Origin: Microcoleus sp. FACHB-61
GTDB taxonomy: Bacteria; Cyanobacteriota; Cyanobacteriia; Cyanobacteriales; Microcoleaceae
Assembly: GCA_014695295.1 (NCBI GenBank)
Contig: JACJNY010000064.1
Location: 62,001-126,000, forward strand
Reading direction: 5' to 3'
Length of the DNA: 64,000 bases
Shown here: positions 44,792 through 52,316 of the stretch, piece by piece
How positions within the stretch are numbered: position 1 is the stretch's first letter
Layout of the letters: each line of letters opens with the position of its first letter
Program-made: the position numbers and the translations under genes
Notes under the pieces: model-generated
What the model was told of the DNA's origin: nothing
Databases searched by the model: none
Seen by the model: the letters and a program-made list of their open reading frames with translations, nothing else

Positions 44792-45856
44792 ATGTCGGCA
44801 TTAAATGAAGTTCCCTTGTTGTTGCGGGCAGCCCGTGGCGAAACCCTAGACCGCCCGCCCGTGTGGATGATGCGTCAAGCCGGCCGCTACATGAAGGCTT
44901 ATCGAGATTTGCGAGAAAAGTATCCCTCGTTTCGCGAACGTTCCGAAATTCCCGAAGTTGCGATCGAAGTTTCCCTTCAGCCGTGGCGCGCGTTTCAACC
45001 CGACGGCGTAATTCTGTTTTCCGATATTGTCACCCCCATGCCCGGTTTGGGCATCGACATGGACATCGCCGAAGGCAAAGGCCCGATTATCAACGCACCC
45101 ATCCGCACTCAGGAGCAAATCGACAACCTGCAACCGCTGAACCCGGAAGAAAGCTTGCCGTTTATCAAAACAATCCTGCAATCCCTGCGCCAGGAAGTCG
45201 GCAACAAATCTACCGTGCTCGGCTTTGTGGGCGCGCCGTGGACGCTGGCGGCCTATGCCGTTGAGGGCAAAGGTTCTAAGGATTATGCGATCATCAAAAA
45301 CATGGCATTTTCCGATCCAACTTTACTGCATCAGTTGCTGTCGAAATTCGCAGATGCGATCGCCGTTTATATGCGCTACCAAATCGACTGCGGCGCGCAA
45401 GTAGTGCAAATGTTCGACTCCTGGGCCGGCCAACTTTCCCCGCAGGACTACGACACCTTCGCTTTACCTTACCAGAAACAGGTGTTCGAGCAAGTCAAAA
45501 AAACCCATCCCGACACCCCGCTAATTCTGTTAGTAAGCGGCAGTGCCGGCATCCTCGAACGTATGGCAACATCCGGCGCGGATATCGTCAGCGTCGATTG
45601 GACAGTGGATATGGCCGACGCGCGCCGACGTTTGGGCCCCAATATGAACGTTCAGGGAAATCTCGATCCGGGCGTGTTGTTTGGTTCTCAAGCGTTTATT
45701 CGCGATCGAATTCTTGATACAATTCGCAAAGCCGGTCCTCGCGGACACATCCTCAATTTGGGACACGGCGTGTTACCGGGAACTCCCGAAGACAACGTGC
45801 GTTTCTTCTTTGAAACGGCAAAACAAGCGGACAAATTGCTTGCAGTTGCTGCTTAA
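44792..45856 (+). CDS. hemE: Uroporphyrinogen decarboxylase
   Basis: 354 residues, the standard length. It decarboxylates uroporphyrinogen III to coproporphyrinogen III, feeding haem and chlorophyll synthesis. The signature near the start is [19 protein letters not shown]; the second signature is [16 protein letters not shown]. The active-site Asp lies in [15 protein letters not shown] and the conserved [12 protein letters not shown] ends the barrel. Cytosolic homodimer in the family. Single gene; the downstream 400 bases are filled by repeats. Confidence 0.97.
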   Translation: MSALNEVPLLLRAARGETLDRPPVWMMRQAGRYMKAYRDLREKYPSFRERSEIPEVAIEVSLQPWRAFQPDGVILFSDIVTPMPGLGIDMDIAEGKGPIINAPIRTQEQIDNLQPLNPEESLPFIKTILQSLRQEVGNKSTVLGFVGAPWTLAAYAVEGKGSKDYAIIKNMAFSDPTLLHQLLSKFADAIAVYMRYQIDCGAQVVQMFDSWAGQLSPQDYDTFALPYQKQVFEQVKKTHPDTPLILLVSGSAGILERMATSGADIVSVDWTVDMADARRRLGPNMNVQGNLDPGVLFGSQAFIRDRILDTIRKAGPRGHILNLGHGVLPGTPEDNVRFFFETAKQADKLLAVAA

Positions 45857-45881
45857 TTTGATTTCGATTTTAGAATCCGAT

Positions 45882-46214
45882 CGAATCCGGTTAATTGCAC
45901 CTGATATTTGTAGAAATACGGCAATGGGCCTTGCCGTGTCAACTTAACGTTAAACGTAGTATCGGTCTGCTGTCTGACGATTAGGGTTCGATCCCCCCTA
46001 GCCCCCCTTAATAAGGGGGGGACAGGAATATTCTCAAAGTCCCCCTTATTAAGGGGGATTTAGGGGGATCGAGACTGGGTTAAAAGCGAGATTTATCAGG
46101 GGTTTCAGTCTTAAGTTGACACCCATGAGATCTTGGAGTCTCCCTACCGTCGAAAAAGATTATATAATCGGAGCGAATCCGGTTAATTGCACCTGATATT
46201 TGTAGGGATACGGC
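45882..46214. repeat. Repeat cluster: 41-bp direct repeats around an inverted element
   Basis: Two 41-bp direct repeats (45882-45922 and 46174-46214, beginning CGAATCCGGTTAATTGCACC) differ at two positions. Between them is an inverted element, about 45935-46125, with ends GTGTCAACTTAA and TTAAGTTGACAC and a core of CCCCCCTTA/TAAGGGGG arms. The core matches 18468-18560, and the ends plus core match the element at 61063-61283. The 416-bp gap between hemE and the epimerase contains no gene. Confidence 0.85.
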
Positions 46215-46272
46215 CATACCGTCTCCCTAGCGTCGAAAAATCGTCAAATCCTCCCTCTTCCCCTGCGGCAAA

Positions 46273-47238
46273 ATGAACTCCAAAAAAATTTTTGTGACGG
46301 GTGCAAGTGGCTGTATCGGTCACTACATGGCCGAAACTTTGATTCAAGAGACAAACCACGAACTTTACTTATTAGTTCGCAACCCCGAAAAATTAAAATT
46401 TGACTGGAAAGGCCGCCCCGGCATCAATATCATACAAGGCGATATGCGAGATATCGATCAACACGCCGAACTTCTCCAAACAATAAATGTAGCAATTGTA
46501 GCCGCTACTGCTTGGGGAGGAACTCAAGAAGTTTTTGATGTTAACGTAACCAAAACTCTCCGCCTAATTCAACTACTTTCGCCACAGACTTGCCAGCAAG
46601 TAATTTATTTTTCAACGGCCAGCATTCTCGGTCGAGACAACAATTTGCTCAAAGAAGCCGGGGAACTGGGGACAGATTATATTCGCTCGAAATACAACTG
46701 CATGGTGCATTTGTCAGCCTTAAAAAATTTGCCTCCGATTACGGCACTTTACCCGACATTAGTATTGGGAGGAGACGCAGAAAAACCAGTATCTCACTTG
46801 TCCTCTGGTCTGCCACTTGTCGCTAAATGGATTGGTTTGATTCGCTGGTTTAAGGCAGATGGAAGTTTTCACTTCATCCACGGCGCCGATATTGCCAAAG
46901 TAGTTAATTATTTAGTTGAGCATCCGCCTGCTTCCGAGGAAGCGCGACATTTTGTGCTAGGAAATCCGGCGATTACAGCTAATGAAGTCGTAGAACAAGC
47001 TTGCAAGTATTTGAATAAAAACATATTTTTTCGGATTACTCTGTCAGCTTGGCTAGCCGATTTCTTTATTTGGCTGTTCCGAATTCAGGTGGCTGCTTGG
47101 GATAGATTTTGTATCAGCTACCGCCATTTTACCTATCAAAATCTTGTGAATCCCGAAAGCATAGGAATGCCGAGTTACTGCGGCACAGTTGCCGATATGT
47201 TAAGAACTAGCGGGATTCCTGGCAAAGATTCAAATTAG
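46273..47238 (+). CDS. NAD-dependent epimerase/dehydratase family protein
   Basis: 321 residues of the extended SDR type. The nucleotide loop is KIFVTGASGCIGHYMAETL (Gly-x2-Gly-x2-Gly) and the catalytic Tyr-x3-Lys is in GTDYIRSKYNCMVH, with the Ser in IYFSTASILG. The C-terminal domain is short and includes a hydrophobic amphipathic stretch (LADFFIWLFRIQVAAW). The substrate is probably a nucleotide sugar or a lipid/flavonoid-like compound; I cannot tell which. A heptameric repeat follows the stop. Start supported by context only. Confidence 0.85.
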   Translation: MNSKKIFVTGASGCIGHYMAETLIQETNHELYLLVRNPEKLKFDWKGRPGINIIQGDMRDIDQHAELLQTINVAIVAATAWGGTQEVFDVNVTKTLRLIQLLSPQTCQQVIYFSTASILGRDNNLLKEAGELGTDYIRSKYNCMVHLSALKNLPPITALYPTLVLGGDAEKPVSHLSSGLPLVAKWIGLIRWFKADGSFHFIHGADIAKVVNYLVEHPPASEEARHFVLGNPAITANEVVEQACKYLNKNIFFRITLSAWLADFFIWLFRIQVAAWDRFCISYRHFTYQNLVNPESIGMPSYCGTVADMLRTSGIPGKDSN

Positions 47239-47243
47239 GCCAG

Positions 47244-47312
47244 AAGGAAGAGGGAAGAAGGAAGAAGGAAGAAGGAAGAGGGAAGAGGGAACAGGGAAGA
47301 AGGAAGAAGGAA
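47244..47312. repeat. Heptameric tandem repeat (GAAGGAA orientation)
   Basis: GAAGGAA/GAGGGAA 7-bp units repeated about nine times with variants, just after the epimerase stop. It is the reverse orientation of the TTCCTTC runs at 2809, 11031 and 16452. It is followed by short GTGCGC palindromes (47325-47365). Confidence 0.85.
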
Positions 47313-47575
47313 TGCGCACCAAACGAGTAATGTAGGGTGCGCAGCGCGCACCAAACGACTAATTTACTGTTTCAAGTTCTTTTTTGCCTTAGTCCCATGC
47401 TTTTTAAATGCGATTATCGTTAATTAACGGTCAAATACGATAAAATATCAGCATTTGCAAACTTTAACAGGGAACTGCAAGCTAAAAATTGCGCTTATTC
47501 TCTTTGTCTTAGGGGGTGTCACCCCTCGCCAGATATTCGATCGAGTGCAAGATCGTAATTTTAGCATTAACATTA

Positions 47576-47602
47576 AGTCTTGAGAGTCGATCGAACTCTC
47601 AA
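47576..47602. promoter_or_regulatory. Palindrome upstream of the radical SAM gene
   Basis: TTGAGAGT and ACTCTCAA form an 8-bp inverted repeat around CGATCGA, about 55 bases before the start codon. It could be an operator or a transcript-leader hairpin. The 414-bp gap between 47239 and 47652 has no gene; besides the heptamer run it holds a small GGGGTGTCACCCC palindrome at about 47513. Confidence 0.35.
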
Positions 47603-47652
47603 ACACGCCGGCCCGATCGCAAGTTGTTTACTGATGTGAGGTTTAACATATA

Positions 47653-49245
47653 ATGCGAGTTCTTCTAGTTTACCCGCTGTTTCCGAAAACATTTTGGTCT
47701 TACGAGAAAATCCTAGAATTAGTCGATCGCAAAGTGCTGCTGCCACCGCTGGGTTTGGTAACGGTAGCAGCTATTTTACCCCAAGAATGGGAATTTAAGT
47801 TAGTCGATCGCAACATCAGACAAATCACCGAAGCAGAATGGGAATGGGCAGAGCTCGTTATTCTCTCCGCAATGATTGTCCAAAAAGAAGATTTGCTAGA
47901 CATAATTCGCGAAGCAAAACGGCGCGGTAAATCCGTAGCTTGTGGCGGCCCCTACCCGACTTCCGTACCCGAAGAACCTCAAGCAGCGGGCATAGATTAC
48001 CTGATTCTCGACGAAGGCGAAATCACCTTGCCGATGTTTGTCGAAGCAATAGGGCGCGGCGAAAAAAGCGGAATGTATCGATCGGACGGCGTAAAACCCG
48101 ATGTTACCACAACCCCGGTTCCCCGCTTCGACTTGCTGGAATTAGACGCCTACGACTCAATGTCGATTCAATTTTCCCGAGGCTGTCCTTTCCAGTGCGA
48201 ATTCTGCGACATCATCGTCCTCTACGGCCGCAAACCCCGCACGAAAGAACCACAACAATTGATCGCAGAACTAGACTGTCTCTACAACTTAGGCTGGCGG
48301 CGCGGCGTGTTCATGGTAGACGACAACTTTATCGGCAATAAACGCAGCGTCAAACTGTTGCTAAAAGACTTAAAAGTCTGGCAAGAAGAACACAAATTTC
48401 CGTTTACTTTCAACACAGAAGCATCCATCGATTTAGCCCAAGACCAAGAATTGATGGACATGATGGTTGCTTGCAATTTCAATGCAGTGTTTCTAGGGAT
48501 TGAAACTCCCGATGAAGAAAGCCTGCAAATGACGAAAAAATTCCAAAATACCCGCAATTCCCTGATCGAATCCGTAGAGTTAATTGCCAAATCCGGTTTG
48601 CGAGTAATGGCCGGATTTATCATCGGATTCGACGGCGAAAAACCCGGTGCCGGCCAGCGGATTGTCCAGTTTGCCGAAGCAGCAGCAATTCCGAGCACAA
48701 CCTTTGGAATGCTGCAAGCTTTGCCGCACACTGCATTGTCCCACAGACTAGCAAAAGAAGGGCGGTTGCGCGACAAATCTGGCAACCTCAACCAGACTAC
48801 CTTGATGAACTTTATCCCGACGCGGCCTCTCGAAGATATAGCCCGGGAATATGTCGAGGCATTCTGCGAAGTGTACGATGCTGAGAAATATTTAGACCGG
48901 ACTTATCGCCATTTCTTAATGTTGGGTGCACCTACAGCAAATATACCTGCAAGAATTCCCAGTTGGATAGACTTGCGAGCACTGCTAACTGTGGTGTGGC
49001 GGCAAGGAGTCAAGCGTAAAACTCGCTGGAAGTTCTGGCATCATTTGTTCAGCATTTTCAAGCGCAATCCTGCGGTTTGGGATCACTATTTAACAGTGTG
49101 TGCTCACAACGAGCATTTTCTGGAATACCGCCAGATTGTGCGGGATGAAATTGAAGCTCAATTGGCTGACTTTTTGGCTAATGAGTCTCAAACTGTATAT
49201 CAAGAACCTGTTGCTGTTGAGGAAAAGCAAGTGCAAGCGGTTTAG
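47653..49245 (+). CDS. B12-binding radical SAM protein (DUF4070-type)
   Basis: 530 residues. The N-terminal 140 residues form a cobalamin-binding domain (LLVYPLFPKTFWSYEKILE, VILSAMIVQKEDLLDIIREA). The radical SAM domain has Cys-x3-Cys-x2-Cys in SRGCPFQCEFCDIIVLYGRK and the SAM-binding Gly-Glu-like region GVFMVDDNFIGNK. The C-terminal 150 residues match the DUF4070 extension common in this group, whose members methylate or rearrange unactivated carbons, for example in hopanoid or bacteriochlorophyll modification. Substrate unknown. Single gene; no hopanoid genes are adjacent. Confidence 0.88.
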   Translation: MRVLLVYPLFPKTFWSYEKILELVDRKVLLPPLGLVTVAAILPQEWEFKLVDRNIRQITEAEWEWAELVILSAMIVQKEDLLDIIREAKRRGKSVACGGPYPTSVPEEPQAAGIDYLILDEGEITLPMFVEAIGRGEKSGMYRSDGVKPDVTTTPVPRFDLLELDAYDSMSIQFSRGCPFQCEFCDIIVLYGRKPRTKEPQQLIAELDCLYNLGWRRGVFMVDDNFIGNKRSVKLLLKDLKVWQEEHKFPFTFNTEASIDLAQDQELMDMMVACNFNAVFLGIETPDEESLQMTKKFQNTRNSLIESVELIAKSGLRVMAGFIIGFDGEKPGAGQRIVQFAEAAAIPSTTFGMLQALPHTALSHRLAKEGRLRDKSGNLNQTTLMNFIPTRPLEDIAREYVEAFCEVYDAEKYLDRTYRHFLMLGAPTANIPARIPSWIDLRALLTVVWRQGVKRKTRWKFWHHLFSIFKRNPAVWDHYLTVCAHNEHFLEYRQIVRDEIEAQLADFLANESQTVYQEPVAVEEKQVQAV

Positions 49246-49351
49246 GGTTGTAGAATTCAACCGCAGATAAACGCAGGTAAACGCAGATGAATGTAAGATT
49301 GTCTGCGTTTATTTGGTTATACTTAGTTTATAGACTGAGTTTGTTAAGAGT

Positions 49352-49597
49352 ATGGAAACTGTCAATATCCATCAAGCTAAAACGAATTTCTCACGGCTAT
49401 TGTCGCGTGTGGAAATGGGAGAAGAAATCATTATTTCCAACGAAGGCATCCCAGTCGCGAAGTTGGTTCCGTTTCGTACTTCATCCAATCGACGAGCTAG
49501 TTTGGGACAAGATCGAGGGAGATTTGTTTTGCCAGAGGACTTTAACGATCCTTTGCCAAAAGAGATTTTGACAGCATTCGAGGGAGATGAAGAGTGA
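49352..49597 (+). CDS. Antitoxin, Phd/YefM family
   Basis: 81 residues. METVNIHQAKTNFSRLLSRV and EEIIISNEGIPVAKLVPFR form the Phd/YefM-type DNA-binding and dimerisation fold; the C-terminal 30 residues should wrap the toxin. Type II antitoxin that neutralises the PIN toxin encoded next and represses the operon. Its stop overlaps the toxin's GTG start (GTGA). An overlapping frame at 49287-49571 is a shadow. Confidence 0.92.
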   Translation: METVNIHQAKTNFSRLLSRVEMGEEIIISNEGIPVAKLVPFRTSSNRRASLGQDRGRFVLPEDFNDPLPKEILTAFEGDEE

Positions 49598-49995
49598 AAC
49601 TCTTGCTGGATACGCAGTGTTTTTTGTGGTGGTTTGCCCAACCAGATCGATTGAATGAGGAGGCGATCGCACATATTGCCGATGAAACGAACGAATTGTG
49701 GTTTTCTGTTGCTAGTGTCTGGGAAATGGGCATCAAAGTTGCGATCGGAAAGTTACCACTCCCAGAACCGATAGATACCTACATTTCGACTCGCATGATA
49801 CAGTTAGATGTCCGCTCGCTGGAAATTACAGCACCTCATGCCCTGCGAGCGGCTGCGTTACCATTACATCATCGAGATCCCTTCGATCGAATGCTGATTG
49901 CCCAGGCTCAGATGGAGGAGATGACCCTTGTGAGTGCTGATTCAATGTTCAAGCAATACAGCGATATTGCTATTCTTTGGGCCGCCAATTCGTGA
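49594..49995 (+). CDS. PIN-domain toxin, VapC-like
   Basis: 133 residues, GTG start overlapping the antitoxin stop. PIN domain acidic residues: Asp in KLLLDTQCFLWW, Glu in ASVWEMGIKVAIGK, and Asp in HHRDPFDRMLIAQA and TLVSADSMFKQY. VapC toxins are RNases that cut tRNA or rRNA. It closely resembles the second PIN toxin at 51265-51648 (shared LPLHHRDPFDR). It is upstream of htpX on the same strand. Confidence 0.92.
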   Translation: MKLLLDTQCFLWWFAQPDRLNEEAIAHIADETNELWFSVASVWEMGIKVAIGKLPLPEPIDTYISTRMIQLDVRSLEITAPHALRAAALPLHHRDPFDRMLIAQAQMEEMTLVSADSMFKQYSDIAILWAANS

Positions 49996-50228
49996 GATGA
50001 ATCTCGTTTCCAAGCTCTTCCTGGAAATGTCATATTCTGCGGATATGCTGGTTCAAGAAAGCAAGCAGATAGAGCCTCCAGAGACATTCTCCGTCTCCGA
50101 TGTAGCAGGTAAAATACTACTATTGGCGGCAGCAGTTATTTCGGCAGATAGAGGCGCGATCGCCCGCAAATATGAAAATCTAATTACAAGCTCAAAAATA
50201 TCAAAATATCGATCGCCCTCAACCCGCC

Positions 50229-51125
50229 ATGTTAGGAACAAATCAACTCAGAACAGCCGCTCTCTTAGGACTCCTAAGCGGCCTTCTCGTTTTAGGAAGT
50301 TATTATTTAATCGGCAACGAGCAAGGACTTTACATCGGTTTAGCGCTAGCTGCCTTCTCAAGTTTTAGCTCTTGGTACTATTCCGACACGGCCGCGTTAA
50401 TGGCTTACCGCGCTCAGCCGATCGCCCGCAGCGAAGCACCAGAAATATACGATATGGTAGCATCGCTGAGCGAAAAAGCCCAAATTCCCGTGCCGAAAAT
50501 ATTTCTAGTTCCCACTCAATCTCCGAACGCATTCGCCACAGGAAGAGACCCGGAACACGCGACAATAGCAGTTACTGAAGGCATCATCAAGCTGCTTTCC
50601 CGCGAAGAATTGGAAGGCGTTATAGCGCACGAACTGACGCACATCCGCAACCGCGACACCCTCACTCAAGCAGTTGCAGGAACCATTGCCGGTGCAATTA
50701 CATTCGTCGGGCGAATTCTTACTTTTGGAGCGCTTTACGGCCCGGTAACGCGGGATAGCAGACAAGGCGCGAATGCGTTTGGTTTGCTGTTTTTAATCAT
50801 TTTAGCACCGCTATCAGCAACCGTAATTCAAATGGCGATTTCTCGGACAAGGGAATTTGCAGCCGACAGCGGTGCGGTGGAAATTACCAATAACCCGATC
50901 GGTTTAGCAAACGCGCTGCAGAAATTGGAGAAAATGGGTCATGAAATTCCCATGCACGGCAATCCTGCGATGTCGCCGCTGCTAATTGTGAATCCTTTTT
51001 CGACTAAAGGTTTGCAGTCACTTTTCCGCACTCACCCGCCGACAGAGGAGCGGATTCAACGCCTTTTGGAAATCGCGCAGCAGCAGCAAGGTACTCCAGT
51101 TATGGCTTACGTGCCCGGAATTTGA
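50229..51125 (+). CDS. htpX: Membrane zinc metalloprotease HtpX homologue (M48)
   Basis: 298 residues. Two N-terminal hydrophobic segments (TAALLGLLSGLLVLGSYYLI, then LYIGLALAAFSSFSSWYYSD) are followed by the M48 zinc motif HELTHIRNRDT and the third ligand in REFAADSGAVEI. Two further membrane segments lie between them. HtpX degrades damaged membrane proteins together with FtsH; an ftsH gene is about 4 kb downstream. The 230 bases between the upstream toxin and this gene contain no convincing gene. It is flanked by two toxin-antitoxin modules. Confidence 0.92.
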   Translation: MLGTNQLRTAALLGLLSGLLVLGSYYLIGNEQGLYIGLALAAFSSFSSWYYSDTAALMAYRAQPIARSEAPEIYDMVASLSEKAQIPVPKIFLVPTQSPNAFATGRDPEHATIAVTEGIIKLLSREELEGVIAHELTHIRNRDTLTQAVAGTIAGAITFVGRILTFGALYGPVTRDSRQGANAFGLLFLIILAPLSATVIQMAISRTREFAADSGAVEITNNPIGLANALQKLEKMGHEIPMHGNPAMSPLLIVNPFSTKGLQSLFRTHPPTEERIQRLLEIAQQQQGTPVMAYVPGI

Positions 51126-51152
51126 TCGGTCAAAAATGCAGCAACAATATTT

Positions 51153-51185
51153 AGAAACCCGGTGTTTTGAAGCAGCCGGGTTTCT
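51153..51185. terminator. AAACCCGG-family hairpin after htpX
   Basis: AGAAACCCGG and CCGGGTTTCT arms with a short loop, followed by GTTTGTTT on the plus strand. A family palindrome well placed to end htpX transcription. Confidence 0.65.
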
Positions 51186-51264
51186 GTTTGTTTATAATGC
51201 TCGCTGTATGAAGCGACTAATTCGATAGGTAGGGGCGATCGCTAGTATAAAACTTTTGCCTTCT

Positions 51265-51648
51265 TCATGACCAAACTCGCTGAATTGGATAAGCATCAAA
51301 AGCCTCATCGCGACTAATCAAAACCAGCGAATGATTCATGGTCTGTGCTACCAGAATGCGATCGAAGGGATCTCGATGATGCAGAGGAAGACCTGCGTAA
51401 ATCTCAGTGTCTTCAAGTGTAATTGGTAGAATTTGAGCGTTAATGTATTGCAATTCCTTGGGCAGGTCTTCAAATGGTCGATTCAGGTGAAGCTTACCGA
51501 CATTAATTTTAATAGAGATTTCCCACAGGCTGGCAATACTAAAATATAAACCTGTTTTAGTATCGATCGCTTCTTTTGCTTTACTACCTAGATTGGAATC
51601 GCCAAGCAAATACCACAGAAAGGCATGAGTATCTAAAAGGGATTCCAT
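51265..51648 (-). CDS. PIN-domain toxin, VapC-like
   Basis: 127 residues. MESLLDTHAFLWYLLGD (first Asp), ASLWEISIKINVGKL (Glu) and PLHHRDPFDRILVAQTM (Asp) with LVLISRDEAFDAY (last Asp) are the PIN nuclease residues. Ribonuclease toxin by family. One base separates it from its antitoxin gene. Similar to the toxin at 49594-49995 but on the opposite strand and paired with an antitoxin of a different family. Confidence 0.92.
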   Translation of the reverse strand: MESLLDTHAFLWYLLGDSNLGSKAKEAIDTKTGLYFSIASLWEISIKINVGKLHLNRPFEDLPKELQYINAQILPITLEDTEIYAGLPLHHRDPFDRILVAQTMNHSLVLISRDEAFDAYPIQRVWS

Positions 51649-51649
51649 G

Positions 51650-51871
51650 TTACATATATTCCTTTAAATCTTGGAGCGGTTCATCGAAATCATCAGACAT
51701 AACGATCTGATCGGCCCAACTACCATAACCATGAGGTTGTTCAATTTGTTCGGGAGATGATTCTGTTTTGCCGTGTTTTTCAAGTAGATATTTTGCATAA
51801 TGCAATATCTCTTGTTTGAGAGATTCTGGCATCTTGACGACAGTTTGAAAAATCTCTAGATCGATAGTCAT
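51650..51871 (-). CDS. Antitoxin, DUF2281-like
   Basis: 73 residues: MTIDLEIFQTVVKMPESLKQ, then EILHYAKYLLEKHG, then a disordered acidic tail ending DEPLQDLKEYM. The first 35 residues resemble DUF2281 proteins, which are found before PIN toxins and whose N-terminus forms a helical dimer. It lacks an obvious ribbon-helix-helix. Role as antitoxin rests on position directly before the PIN gene. Confidence 0.8.
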   Translation of the reverse strand: MTIDLEIFQTVVKMPESLKQEILHYAKYLLEKHGKTESSPEQIEQPHGYGSWADQIVMSDDFDEPLQDLKEYM

Positions 51872-51982
51872 GATTTCTGTACAATTTTTACTATGTCATA
51901 TTCACCAATTATACTGTAATGGCAGTCAGAAGGTATTTGGTGCGAAGGGAGAGCGCCCTGTGATTGCTCTCCCTTAATACGA

Positions 51983-52186
51983 TTACTTGCGATCGCACAA
52001 ACGCGGGTTTGTCTGTTTGTCCTTGTCTGTTTCAGTCGGCTCATCTTTCTGCAACGCTGTCAGGATTTGAAAGCACAGCTTGAGCAGAAACAGTAATCCG
52101 CCTGCTGTTGGATCGCACAAAGTCGCAAAGCCAACCACCGCAAATTCAATTACTTTGAGCCATTTCTTTTTGTTATAAGGTTTCAT
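51983..52186 (-). CDS. Small two-helix membrane protein next to NACHT gene
   Basis: 67 residues. A basic start (MKPYNKKKWLKV) is followed by two hydrophobic stretches (IEFAVVGFATLC and GGLLFLLKLCFQILTAL) joined by DPTA, and a charged hydrophilic tail. It is divergent from the NACHT gene with 130 bases between starts, so the two share a promoter region. I do not recognise the family. Small membrane proteins occur as effectors beside some defence NTPases, but here this is only a suggestion. It is also small enough to be chance, although the codon use and hydrophobic pattern look real. Confidence 0.5.
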   Translation of the reverse strand: MKPYNKKKWLKVIEFAVVGFATLCDPTAGGLLFLLKLCFQILTALQKDEPTETDKDKQTNPRLCDRK

Positions 52187-52316
52187 CTCTCACTCTCAGG
52201 TGTAAAATGTTGACACTTTTAAGATTAGGAGTGGTCAAATAGAAAAAAAACTGCTAACAAATAGAAAGGCAGATAGAAATAAATAGAAATAAATAGATAA
52301 TGGAGCTTAGTGAAAG

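Noticed and set aside
45985..46080. tRNA-like TTCGATCCCCC at 45985
   Set aside because: The sequence is part of the CCCCCTTA/TAAGGGGG element; no cloverleaf with acceptor and anticodon stems could be drawn. I saw no other tRNA candidate.
47500..47652. Cobalamin riboswitch upstream of the B12-binding radical SAM gene
   Set aside because: I could not find a B12-box-like sequence, only simple palindromes; the gene binds B12 but this does not imply riboswitch control.
49287..49571. 94-codon frame over the Phd antitoxin
   Set aside because: A different frame of the antitoxin gene; its sequence matches no family, while the 49352 frame is a clear Phd/YefM protein.
49934..50368. 144-codon frame between the VapC toxin and htpX
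   Set aside because: It overlaps both real genes in another frame and its composition in the unique 230 bases shows no domain.
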